Assembly (NCBI GenBank): GCA_965657135.1 | Contig: CBFHNF010000026.1 | Location: forward strand, 1 to 24,909 | Origin: HIMB11 sp965657135 | Lineage (GTDB): Bacteria > Pseudomonadota > Alphaproteobacteria > Rhodobacterales > Rhodobacteraceae | Length of the DNA stretch: 24,909 nucleotides | Reading direction: 5' to 3' | In this document: piece after piece, positions 6,944-14,509 of the stretch | Numbering within the stretch: position 1 is the first letter of the stretch | Layout of the letters: each line of letters begins with the position of its first letter | The notes under the pieces: generated by a model | Databases searched by the model: none | Told to the model about the DNA's origin: nothing | What the model saw: only the letters and a program-made list of their open reading frames with translations | Program-made: the position numbers and the translations under genes

Positions 6944-6971
6944 CTTTTACAGGATTTAAGCCAGAGTTCAA
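6944..6971 (-). promoter_or_regulatory. Candidate promoter of the rpsF operon
   Basis: On the minus strand TTGAAC (6971-6966), a 16-base spacer, TAAAAG (6949-6944). The -10 match is only fair (four of six). The position would give a leader of about 95 bases that includes the whole structure at 6875-6937. Confidence 0.35.
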
Positions 6972-7251
6972 GCCGACAGATGGGTCCGGCATTAATTTTC
7001 CATCGGCTTAATCCGTTAATAGTTTCGACGTATTTACCATTTCTGCTGCTTCAACTCCGTGAACACTAGATCTTAATCTTAGGTTTAGGGTGTTTCGCCG
7101 ATTGCTTTCTAAAAACCGTACTCGGGCCAAGTTCAGAACACATTTTGCCAAAGCAGTCGCCGAGAATGCAATTCTTCAAATTTTCCCAATCGCGTCGCAA
7201 CTCCGCCGTAATCTCTTTTTAAACCCGTATTCAAGGTAAGGGAGCAGCGAG

Positions 7252-7482
7252 ATGACATTGATTACGACGACAGACCGTCAAACCTCTGAGGATGTGGTAA
7301 TTCAAGGCGGAGGTTGGATCATCAAGGGCCTTTTCGGGTGGGCACTTGTGTTATCCGCTGTCGGTGTTTGGGGGCCAATTGCGCCTGTGACCGATACGTT
7401 TGAATTGGAGTTGAAACTCGCCGCTTCCACCCTAATGTTGATTGGTGGAGTGGCACTGCTGTTATCTCAACGGCTTAAGTAA
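7252..7482 (+). CDS. Small membrane protein of unknown function, two predicted helices
   Basis: A 76-residue protein with a short polar N-terminus (MTLITTTDRQTSEDVVIQGG), a first hydrophobic segment at about residues 22-42, a short loop (PVTDTFELELK) and a second segment at about 55-72, ending QRLK. The charges suggest an N-in, C-in hairpin. A strong ribosome binding site, AGGGAG, lies ahead of the ATG. It sits just before a bactofilin on the same strand, 103 bases away. I do not recognise a family; a membrane partner of the bactofilin is a possibility, not a finding. A weak hairpin follows at 7486-7505. Confidence 0.75.
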   Translation: MTLITTTDRQTSEDVVIQGGGWIIKGLFGWALVLSAVGVWGPIAPVTDTFELELKLAASTLMLIGGVALLLSQRLK

Positions 7483-7485
7483 CGG

Positions 7486-7505
7486 AATTGCGTCAATTCG
7501 CAATT
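7486..7505 (+). terminator. Weak hairpin after the small membrane protein gene
   Basis: AATTGCG (7486-7492), a six-base loop, CGCAATT (7499-7505). It is a perfect but AT-rich 7-bp stem four bases past the stop codon, followed by TGGGTTTAATTT rather than a clean T-run. It may be a weak terminator or an mRNA-stabilising hairpin. Confidence 0.35.
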
Positions 7506-7559
7506 TGGGTTTAATTTACCTTGAAGTTTGACGCAAATTTCAGTTCACTTAATGCAACG

Positions 7560-7565
7560 TATAAT
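7560..7565 (+). promoter_or_regulatory. Candidate -10 box for the bactofilin gene
   Basis: A perfect TATAAT at 7560-7565, 20 bases before the bactofilin ATG. No good -35 box sits at the usual distance: TTGACG at 7528-7533 is 26 bases away. An activator-dependent promoter would be one explanation; chance in AT-rich DNA is another. Confidence 0.35.
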
Positions 7566-7585
7566 CAAATTAGGAACCAGTCCAA

Positions 7586-7891
7586 ATGGCGAAAACGTAT
7601 TTAAGTTCAGATTTAAAATTAGAAGGGGATATTAAATCCCAAGGGGACATCGAAATTGACGGTGACGTCAAAGGTCAGGTGTCTGCAAAGTCTGTGAACG
7701 TTCTTGGTTCAGGCGCAGTTGATGGCTCGGTGTCGTCTGACGCGCTCTCCGTAGAAGGTAAAGTGAACGGAAGCGTAAACACCAATGACCTTAAGATTGC
7801 TGCGACTGGTCAAATGAAAGCTGATGTCGTGTATCAATCCATTGCGACCGCGAAAGGCGCAAAGGTTGAAGGCAACTTAAAAACAAAATAA
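7586..7891 (+). CDS. Bactofilin (polymer-forming cytoskeletal protein)
   Basis: A 101-residue protein almost wholly made of a short right-handed beta-helix domain (DUF583). The repeating hydrophobic-glycine pattern is clear in LEGDIKSQGDIEIDGDVKGQ and GSGAVDGSVSSDALSVEGKV, ending with GQMKADVVYQSIATAKGAKV. Bactofilins polymerise without nucleotides and scaffold cell-shape or stalk-related functions at the membrane. The N-terminal tail MAKTYLSSDLK is short, with no membrane anchor of its own. Many alphaproteobacterial bactofilins sit beside an M23 peptidase; here the only neighbour is the small membrane protein at 7252-7482. An AGGA ribosome binding site lies ten bases before the ATG. A bidirectional terminator follows. 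Confidence 0.92.
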   Translation: MAKTYLSSDLKLEGDIKSQGDIEIDGDVKGQVSAKSVNVLGSGAVDGSVSSDALSVEGKVNGSVNTNDLKIAATGQMKADVVYQSIATAKGAKVEGNLKTK

Positions 7892-7912
7892 ATCGTTATT
7901 CATATCAGACTT

Positions 7913-7942
7913 AAAAGGGTCGCATCTTGGCGACCCTTTTTT
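7913..7942. terminator. Bidirectional terminator between convergent genes
   Basis: AAAAGGGTCGC (7913-7923), a six-base loop, GCGACCCTTTT (7930-7940) with two further Ts. An 11-bp perfect stem bounded by A and T runs serves the bactofilin on the plus strand and the ASKHA protein, which ends at 7946, on the minus strand. Confidence 0.93.
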
Positions 7943-7945
7943 CGT

Positions 7946-9991
7946 TTAAGCGCGCCGACGTCTGCGGCGACCACCGTTTGCGTCATTGCCACCACCTGCG
8001 TTGAAGTTTGGATTTGGCAGGTCAACAATCTTGCGCAATTCTGGGAACGGATCGGTCTTGTGCGGTATCGCATTCGCCGCAACAAAGTGATCTTGAAATT
8101 TCGGTTCAATCGCTGTTTCAATTTTGCTGATTTCACCGACAACGCGTTCGATTTCTTTGCGCGAACCAACGTTACATAAGGCAATCCGCGCCCCAGTTCC
8201 CGCGGCATTGCCGGCGGAAAAAACCTTCTCCAATGGAACATCAGGGATCATGCCTAACACCATTGCATGTTTGCTCGAGATATGCGCCCCAAATGCGCCA
8301 GCCAAAACTACACGATCCACGCGATCAACGTTCATATCGTCCATCAATAGCCGTGCACCGGCATAGAGTGCCGATTTTGCAAGTTGAATTGCGCGGATAT
8401 CACCTTGGGTCACCGTGATGCGCGGTCCTCCCTCGGCGGTGCCATCATAGACCAAATAGGAATGCGTACGTCCCTCTGGAACACTACGGGGGGTGCCTGT
8501 GGCCTCGGCCGATCCGATCAAACCATTTTCATCCATCAATCCGGCTATGCGCAATTCCGCGACGGCTTCAATAATTCCAGACCCGCAGATCCCAGTTACT
8601 CCTGTGGCGGCCGTTGCCTCGGCAAAACCGTCTTGGTCTGACCAAATATCGCTGCCAATAACGCGAAACCTTGGTTCTTTGGTCACGGGATCAATTTCGA
8701 TACGCTCAATTGCGCCGGGGGCTGCGCGCTGTCCTGAACTGATTTGTGCGCCTTCAAATGCTGGCCCCGTCGGAGAGGAACAGGCCAGTACCCTTGATGT
8801 GTTTCCCAACAAAATTTCCGCATTGGTGCCCACATCGACGATTAATACCAAATAATCGGATTTTCCCGGTTCTTCAGATAACGCAACCGCAGCCGCATCT
8901 GCCCCCACGTGTCCTGCGATGCAAGGCAAAAGATAAATTTGTGCCGATTTTGAGATATTTGTCAGATCTAAATCATGGGCTTGCATTGCCATAGAACCCG
9001 AAGTTGCAAGTGCAAAAGGAGCTTGGCCAAGTTCAACTGGATCAATCCCCAGTAGCAAATGGTGCATAACGGGGTTGCAGACAAACACGACTTCGAAAAT
9101 TAGGCTGGGGTCAAGATCGGCCTCCCGCGCGATGTCAACGCAAAGCGTATTGATGGCGTCGCGAACTGCGCGAGTCATTTCCTGATCACCGCCTGGGTTC
9201 ATCATGGAATAACTGACGCGGCTCATTAAATCTTCGCCGAACCGAATTTGTGGGTTCATAACGCCCGCACTCGCAACAACTTCACCTGTTGTTAGATCTG
9301 TCAGGTGCGCCGCAACCGTTGTTGAGCCAAGGTCAATTGCCAATCCGTAAAGTCCGCCCTCGTGCAGGCCAGGCCAAATATCCAAAATTCGTGCTTGATC
9401 TGTTTTGTGATCGCGATAAACGGCCACCGAAGCCTGCCAGTTTCCTTTTCGCAAACGCGGTTGTAGTTTGGTTAATACCCCTAAATCACACGTCACGTTG
9501 TCAATGTCCCACTGCGCCTTAAGCGCTTGGGCGACACGTTCCAGATCGCCCGTTGGCTTATGCATATCGGGTTCTTCCACCTCGATGAAATACAACTTGG
9601 TCGCTGGATCCATTGCTATGGCGCGTGCACTGGCAGCTTTGCGAACGACTTGTTTGTGGACTTGGCTCTCTGGGGGGACATCAATGACGATGTCACCTTG
9701 CACGGTCGCTTGGCATCCCAAACGTCGACCCGGCTTTAGTCCGCGTTTTTGGTCATATCGTTCCTCGACGGCGTTCCAAGCGGAAAGGGCATCATCCTTA
9801 ACTGTTACGCCGTGTTTTGAAAATTCTCCATAGGATGGAGTGACCTGACATTTGCTGCAAATCCCGCGCCCACCACAAACCGAGTCCAAATCCACGCCCA
9901 ATTGCCGCGCCGCCGTTAATACCGGTGTACCAACCGGGAAATGCCCGCGTTTACCGGATGGGGTAAAAACAACCAATGGATCGTTTTGCAT
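7946..9991 (-). CDS. ASKHA-domain protein with N-terminal 2Fe-2S ferredoxin, RACo-like
   Basis: A 681-residue protein. The N-terminal ferredoxin domain has a plant-type cysteine set: C39-x5-C45-x2-C48 (VCGGRGICSKC) and C93 (LGCQA). A linker domain and a long ATPase domain of the ASKHA (actin/sugar kinase/Hsp70) type follow (DUF4445). Its nucleotide loops are YGLAIDLGSTTVAAHLTD, LVLIVDVGTNAEILLG and VLAGAFGAHISSKHAMVLGM. Proteins of this build include RACo, which uses ATP to re-reduce inactive Co(II) corrinoid proteins of methyltransferase systems. No corrinoid protein or methyltransferase gene is nearby, so the target is unknown. The start at 9991 has AGGA six bases upstream and is preferred over 10027. 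The C-terminus ends in a run of six arginines. Confidence 0.88.
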   Translation of the reverse strand: MQNDPLVVFTPSGKRGHFPVGTPVLTAARQLGVDLDSVCGGRGICSKCQVTPSYGEFSKHGVTVKDDALSAWNAVEERYDQKRGLKPGRRLGCQATVQGDIVIDVPPESQVHKQVVRKAASARAIAMDPATKLYFIEVEEPDMHKPTGDLERVAQALKAQWDIDNVTCDLGVLTKLQPRLRKGNWQASVAVYRDHKTDQARILDIWPGLHEGGLYGLAIDLGSTTVAAHLTDLTTGEVVASAGVMNPQIRFGEDLMSRVSYSMMNPGGDQEMTRAVRDAINTLCVDIAREADLDPSLIFEVVFVCNPVMHHLLLGIDPVELGQAPFALATSGSMAMQAHDLDLTNISKSAQIYLLPCIAGHVGADAAAVALSEEPGKSDYLVLIVDVGTNAEILLGNTSRVLACSSPTGPAFEGAQISSGQRAAPGAIERIEIDPVTKEPRFRVIGSDIWSDQDGFAEATAATGVTGICGSGIIEAVAELRIAGLMDENGLIGSAEATGTPRSVPEGRTHSYLVYDGTAEGGPRITVTQGDIRAIQLAKSALYAGARLLMDDMNVDRVDRVVLAGAFGAHISSKHAMVLGMIPDVPLEKVFSAGNAAGTGARIALCNVGSRKEIERVVGEISKIETAIEPKFQDHFVAANAIPHKTDPFPELRKIVDLPNPNFNAGGGNDANGGRRRRRRA

Positions 9992-10708
9992 TCTGTGTCC
10001 TATCAATAAGATGTTTGATCGGAACATAAGGCAAATTGAAATGACAAAAAGCCTTCAATCGTCATAAAATGCTCTAAGCGCGGCATTCGGCGCTGAACAA
10101 GTGAATTTTTTGTTTATGTGTTTGCGTAATTTTGTCCCTGAAATCAAAGATGATCATCACTGTGATTCCCCCCACGAGACAGGATGTATGTCGATTCAAG
10201 CGACAGAAATCACAATCGTTTTGTCTATTATATTTGCGATCGGTTGTGAAAAATAAATCCAAGCGTGTTCAATAAGATGTGAACCGCCAGAACTGCAGTT
10301 TACACCGTTTTGTAATGATGTGGTGCGACATAAACCAGATCGCTGACAACAATTTCGTCACGTTTGGCCACTGCAAGCATCATTTCAAGCACACCGTAGT
10401 AGAGAATCTCATCGTGCGAGGACGTGTCTGCTCGAGGTGCAATCGAGGGGGGAAATGCGTCAATTTTGATTAAGCTTCGATTTTGGGGCGCATTGAAAGT
10501 GTGGCAATACCCACAAACGGCGGTTTCAATGGCCCCTTATCACGTTCATGACTGCTCTTTTGACATCTCTTGTTTGGCGCTGCTGCTCAGTTAAACGAGA
10601 CGCTCCCAAAAAGGAAAAGCCCGAATGCGACGAGAATGGCTCTTTTCAAACACGGACAAACGTGAAATAGAGAAGTGCCAAGTGTCCCCTGCCTAAAAAG
10701 GATTTTCC
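9992..10708. other. Long intergenic region between divergent genes, no supported gene
   Basis: 717 bases between the ASKHA gene (minus) and guaB (plus). I find no tRNA or recognisable riboswitch. A minus-strand frame stays open for about 78 codons (about 10304-10540, with a CGYC pair and ending VAPHHYKTV) but has no start codon until its last third. A plus-strand frame at 10279-10473 overlaps it and has no ribosome binding site. Near guaB there is a loose hairpin (arms GAAAAGCC and GGCTCTTTTC, about 10613-10650). AAGGA precedes the guaB ATG. The stretch probably holds two divergent promoters and possibly a decayed gene or small RNA. Confidence 0.5.
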
Positions 10709-12157
10709 ATGCAGATTCGCGAGGCTCTCACGTTTGATGATGTTCTACTAGTTCCAGGTGCGTCTGACGTACTTCCAAATATGGCTGATACCCGCACGCG
10801 GGTAACGCAATCAATCGCCTTGAATATTCCATTGTTAAGTTCGGCCATGGACACAGTCACCGAAGCGCGCATGGCCATCACTATGGCGCAAGCGGGCGGA
10901 ATGGGAGTGCTGCATCGCAACCTCACGGTCGATGAACAGTCCCAACAGGTGCGCCGCGTGAAACGTTTTGAAAGCGGTATTGTTTATAACCCCATCACCT
11001 TACGTGCAAATCAAACTCTTGCCGATGCAAATGCATTGCGCGAACGCTATAAAGTATCGGGATTTCCCGTCATCGATGATGCTGGACGTGTGGTTGGCAT
11101 TGTGACAAATCGCGATATGCGATTTGCAACTGCAGATGACACGCCTGTCCATGTGATGATGACGACCGATAATCTGGCTATTTTGCATGAACCAGCCGAT
11201 CGCCAAGAAGCGATTAGCCTGATGAAGGCGCGACGCATTGAAAAATTATTGGTGACGGATAAGACTGGGAAGCTGACGGGTTTGCTAACGTTGAAAGACA
11301 CAGAACAATCTGTTTTGAACCCAACTGCGTGCAAGGACGAATTAGGACGTCTGCGCGTTGCCGCTGCCTCGACGGTGGGGGATGCGGGTTTTGAGAGATC
11401 CGAAGCCCTGATCGATGCAGGCGTCGATATGGTTGTTATTGACACGGCACATGGACACTCAGCGGGGGTCGCGCATGCGGTTGAACGCATCAAAAAGTTG
11501 TCTAACACGGTTCAAGTTGTTGCAGGCAATGTCGCCACTGCAGAGGCGACCAAAGCACTGATAGGTGCGGGCGCGGATGCAATTAAGGTGGGGATAGGTC
11601 CAGGATCTATATGTACAACACGGATGGTTGCGGGTGTTGGGGTTCCTCAACTCACAGCGATTAGTGATTGTGCAAACGCAGCGGGTGATGTTCCTGTTAT
11701 TGCCGATGGAGGCATCAAGTTTTCGGGCGATTTTGCCAAAGCAATTGCGGCAGGCGCATCCTGCGCAATGGTTGGATCGATGATTGCGGGGACGGACGAG
11801 TCTCCGGGAGAAGTGATTTTGTATCAAGGACGTTCATTTAAGGCCTATCGCGGTATGGGAAGTTTGGGCGCAATGGCGCGCGGATCTGCTGATCGGTATT
11901 TCCAAAAAGATGCAGCCAGCGATAAACTGGTCCCAGAAGGGGTCGAGGGACAAGTCCCCTACAAGGGATCAGCCGGAGCTGTTATCCATCAGATGGTGGG
12001 AGGATTACGCGCAGCGATGGGATACACAGGATGTGCAACCGTCGAAGAAATGCGCAAAAATTGTCAATTTGTTAAAATAACGGGTGCTGGTTTGAAAGAA
12101 AGCCACGTGCATGATGTTCAAATCACGCGCGAAAGCCCAAATTATCGGATCATGTAA
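10709..12157 (+). CDS. guaB: Inosine-5'-monophosphate dehydrogenase
   Basis: Catalyses NAD-dependent oxidation of IMP to XMP, the rate-setting step of GMP synthesis. At 482 residues the length is typical. The TIM-barrel start is ALTFDDVLLVPGASDVLP. Two CBS domains (Bateman module) are inserted at about residues 95-205. The catalytic loop GPGSICTTRMVAG carries the active-site cysteine C302. The phosphate-binding IADGGIKFSGD and the flap RGMGSLGAMARGSADRYF are intact. AAGGA lies ahead of the ATG. The stop codon overlaps the start of the next gene as TAATG, so the two are translated from one mRNA. I see no riboswitch in the upstream gap. Confidence 0.98.
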   Translation: MQIREALTFDDVLLVPGASDVLPNMADTRTRVTQSIALNIPLLSSAMDTVTEARMAITMAQAGGMGVLHRNLTVDEQSQQVRRVKRFESGIVYNPITLRANQTLADANALRERYKVSGFPVIDDAGRVVGIVTNRDMRFATADDTPVHVMMTTDNLAILHEPADRQEAISLMKARRIEKLLVTDKTGKLTGLLTLKDTEQSVLNPTACKDELGRLRVAAASTVGDAGFERSEALIDAGVDMVVIDTAHGHSAGVAHAVERIKKLSNTVQVVAGNVATAEATKALIGAGADAIKVGIGPGSICTTRMVAGVGVPQLTAISDCANAAGDVPVIADGGIKFSGDFAKAIAAGASCAMVGSMIAGTDESPGEVILYQGRSFKAYRGMGSLGAMARGSADRYFQKDAASDKLVPEGVEGQVPYKGSAGAVIHQMVGGLRAAMGYTGCATVEEMRKNCQFVKITGAGLKESHVHDVQITRESPNYRIM

Positions 12158-13317
12158 TGACCCCAGCTGCGCGTGTCTCTGCCGCGATTGAAATTTTGGA
12201 TTTGGTTTTGGATGGAGCGCGTGCGGAAACCTCATTGACGCGATGGGCGCGTGCAAATCGCTACGCCGGATCCAAGGATCGGGCTGCAATCCGGGATTAT
12301 GTTTATTCTGCCCTAAGGCAGCGGGAAAGTGCTTTATGCTGCGCGAACGGTGCGCGCACGGGGCGTTCGATGATGCGTGGTTTGTTGCACTTGCAAGGGG
12401 TGGATCTGGCGTCGTTATTTTGCGATGCGCGTTTCGCACCAGTCCCACTAACGCCTGAAGAGTCCACATTTGGCACACCTACACATCCATGGCAGGTGCA
12501 TGATATTCCTGAATGGTTGTGGCCACTTTGGTGCGACTCACTTGGCGAAGATGCATTACAGATTGCACAGTCCCTGCAGCAACGCGCCCCTGTTTTTTTG
12601 CGGGTGAACCTGCTGAAGGGAACACAGGCTGAGGCTATTTCATCCTTGCTCGAGGCAGGATATGAAGTGCATGCGCACCCCTATGTTCCAACAGCGCTGA
12701 GCGTGATTGGGAGAAGCGTTGGATTGCAAAATACAATTGCCTACTCAGAGGGATTGGTGGAATTGCAAGATGCGCATTCTCAGGCCTCGGTTACAATGAT
12801 AGCACGCGATGGTTCTGGCCCCGTGCTCGATTATTGTGCGGGTGGCGGAGGCAAAGCGCTGGCACTTGCGGCGTGGTTGGATACACCAGTGCATGCGCAT
12901 GATGTGAACCCAAAACGTATGTCGGATTTGCCCGCACGTGCGCTGCGCGCAAACGCCCGGGTTACCTGTGTTACGCGGGAACAAATTTCAAACGCTTATG
13001 ATACCGTTTTTTGCGATGCGCCTTGTTCTGGATCTGGAAGTTGGCGCCGTGATCCAGAGGGAAAATGGGCGCTAGATCAAAACAAATTGAATGAATTCAT
13101 TCAGACACAACGTGAGATTTTATCCACCGCGGCCGAGTTGGTCGCGGATGGCGGAAAATTGGTTTACGCGACATGCAGCGTGTTGGCGTGTGAAAATACC
13201 GATCAAGTTGCGTGGTTTTTGGATCAAAACAACAGATGGACGGTGCAAAACCAAACCCAGTGGTATCCCAATGATAACGGTGACGGTTTTTTTGCATCAG
13301 TTCTTACGCAACTATAA
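12157..13317 (+). CDS. rsmB: RsmB-type 16S rRNA m5C methyltransferase
   Basis: A 386-residue S-adenosylmethionine-dependent RNA methyltransferase of the RsmB/Fmu (NOL1/NOP2/Sun) family, expected to methylate a cytosine of 16S rRNA. An N-terminal helical region (about residues 1-95) resembles the NusB-like part of RsmB. The SAM-binding motif I is VLDYCAGGGGKALALAA (about 223-239). The two family cysteines are present: C290 in FCDAPCSGSGSWRRDPEGKW, which is the general-base/release cysteine, and C340 in VYATCSVLACEN, the nucleophile. Its start overlaps the guaB stop by one base. The RsmB assignment within the family is likely but not certain, since RsmF is similar. Confidence 0.88.
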   Translation: MTPAARVSAAIEILDLVLDGARAETSLTRWARANRYAGSKDRAAIRDYVYSALRQRESALCCANGARTGRSMMRGLLHLQGVDLASLFCDARFAPVPLTPEESTFGTPTHPWQVHDIPEWLWPLWCDSLGEDALQIAQSLQQRAPVFLRVNLLKGTQAEAISSLLEAGYEVHAHPYVPTALSVIGRSVGLQNTIAYSEGLVELQDAHSQASVTMIARDGSGPVLDYCAGGGGKALALAAWLDTPVHAHDVNPKRMSDLPARALRANARVTCVTREQISNAYDTVFCDAPCSGSGSWRRDPEGKWALDQNKLNEFIQTQREILSTAAELVADGGKLVYATCSVLACENTDQVAWFLDQNNRWTVQNQTQWYPNDNGDGFFASVLTQL

Positions 13318-13381
13318 ATTGTAAAATTGTAATATGTGGCGTATCACCTTAAATTCTCTTTAACCAGTTGATGTTTCCTAT

Positions 13382-13732
13382 TTGTTTGTCGAAGATGAAG
13401 CACCGGTTCGCACTTTTGCGTCGAGCGCGTTGCAACTGCGAGGGTACCAAGTGATCGAAGCGGCCTCGGCTGAGGATGCATTAGAAATATTGAACGATCC
13501 AGATTTGCAAATCGATGTATTCGTGACAGATATCGTTATGCCAGGGCGCGATGGGCCCAGTTGGGTGAAAGAAGCTTTGGAAAAACGTCCAAATACTCGC
13601 GTTGTTTTTGTGTCAGGTTATGCAGAAGACGTCTTGGATACCCAACAAGCGGCGATCCCGAATTCAGTGTTTTTACCCAAACCATTTTCATTGGATGACT
13701 TAACAGAAACGGTACAGAAACAATTTCATTAA
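13382..13732 (+). CDS. Orphan CckA-type receiver domain (probable remnant or stand-alone fragment of cckA)
   Basis: A 116-residue receiver domain with nothing attached. Numbered from a TTG at 13382, it holds acidic residues E4-D5 in LFVEDE, phospho-acceptor D50 (VTDIVMPGRDG), S78 (VFVSGYAED) and K100 (FLPKPFS), so every catalytic residue of a receiver is intact. From my knowledge of the family, FVEDEAPVRTFASSALQLRG, VFVSGYAED and FLPKPFS closely match the C-terminal receiver of the cell-cycle hybrid kinase CckA. cckA lies close to recA and alaS in Caulobacter, the same neighbourhood as here. Only 64 bases separate it from the previous gene, so the sensor and kinase are missing. An in-frame stop lies at 13361-13363, there is no ATG and no clear ribosome binding site, so translation is uncertain. 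It ends convergently with the sulfotransferase, the stops overlapping. Confidence 0.6.
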   Translation: MFVEDEAPVRTFASSALQLRGYQVIEAASAEDALEILNDPDLQIDVFVTDIVMPGRDGPSWVKEALEKRPNTRVVFVSGYAEDVLDTQQAAIPNSVFLPKPFSLDDLTETVQKQFH

Positions 13733-14343
13733 CGTTTGGCCGCGTGCCACAGGGCGAATTGACTTGCAGCATACTGTTCAAATGCATCAACGCATGGATT
13801 GGAGACAGGCAAATTCAGTTTAGGCGACACATTTTTATGCGGTAATTGAATCTTTCGACCAATCCGATCTTCCAAAAAACCAAGCGCTAAATCCATTTGT
13901 TCATACTGAAATAAATGGTCAACAGGTGCATCATTGGGGCGAGGTTGAAAAAGACGCGACTGATCCCCAACACGTGCGAAATGCGGACGATCCTCGGACA
14001 TATACGCATTCAGAAACTCATCAAACTGGACACCGTGTGTTGAATTTTGGTGTCCTTTGAGCTGGTCGCGTTGCCGATAACGATACCAACTCCCCATCCA
14101 ATCTAGAGGATGACGAATGATTCCAAACGTTTCCAATGGACCATTTGCCAGATTTTCGAATAATTTGCGAATTTGACGCTGATATTTTCCCAGATTTATA
14201 TGTTTTATTCCCGGTGGGTCACGAAACATTATCGAGGAATGTGGTTCAAGGGCAGCTTGCAAACTGGTGGTGCCGGTCTTTGGTGCCGATAGAATAACAA
14301 TTTTTTCCTTAATAAAAACAATCGCATAAGTCCCTTTCCGCAC
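13729..14343 (-). CDS. Sulfotransferase-family protein
   Basis: A 204-residue protein with the PAPS-binding loop LSAPKTGTTSLQAAL near its N-terminus and a second phosphate-binding motif IRHPLDWMGSWYRYRQR in the middle. This is the layout of cytosolic and polysaccharide sulfotransferases (Sulfotransfer families) that move sulfate from PAPS to a sugar or small acceptor. The acceptor cannot be inferred. The start is unsure: in this frame only a GTG at 14343 is available, with a poor ribosome binding site, while a well-placed ATG at about 14336, behind GGAAAGGGA, lies in another frame and would join the gene only if the nearby A6 run had one more base. It is convergent with the receiver gene and divergent from recA. 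Confidence 0.8.
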   Translation of the reverse strand: MRKGTYAIVFIKEKIVILSAPKTGTTSLQAALEPHSSIMFRDPPGIKHINLGKYQRQIRKLFENLANGPLETFGIIRHPLDWMGSWYRYRQRDQLKGHQNSTHGVQFDEFLNAYMSEDRPHFARVGDQSRLFQPRPNDAPVDHLFQYEQMDLALGFLEDRIGRKIQLPHKNVSPKLNLPVSNPCVDAFEQYAASQFALWHAAKR

Positions 14344-14437
14344 CTAAGTGCCAATTCAAACAAAGTTTTAACGAAATCAACTGAAACTGATTTTATTAGA
14401 ATTTTCTTGAAATGTTCTCTCTTTGAGGTCATAAAGA

Positions 14438-14452
14438 GAACAATAGCAGAAC
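14438..14452 (+). promoter_or_regulatory. LexA (SOS) box of recA
   Basis: GAAC (14438-14441), seven bases (AATAGCA), GAAC (14449-14452), ending 57 bases before the recA ATG. GAAC-N7-GAAC is the known alphaproteobacterial LexA operator, and recA is its standard target. It implies that recA is DNA-damage inducible here. Confidence 0.85.
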
Positions 14453-14509
14453 AAAATGCGCGATTGCCCTGTGCAAATTGCTGTGAAATAAGAAAGGCAA
14501 AACAACATT

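Larger units (their letters stand above)
6841..7251. other. Intergenic region between the divergent rpsF and small membrane protein genes
   Basis: 411 bases. The left third holds the rpsF leader and a candidate promoter (listed separately). In about 6972-7240 I find no convincing gene, hairpin or repeat. The last bases carry the ribosome binding site (AAGGGAG) of the gene at 7252. Confidence 0.6.

Noticed and set aside
10074..10262. A 62-codon minus-strand open frame upstream of the ASKHA gene
   Set aside because: No recognisable protein features; it occupies the likely promoter region of the ASKHA gene.
10279..10473. A 64-codon plus-strand open frame rich in Cys and His
   Set aside because: No ribosome binding site, GTG start, composition unlike the neighbouring proteins, and it overlaps another open frame on the other strand; probably chance.
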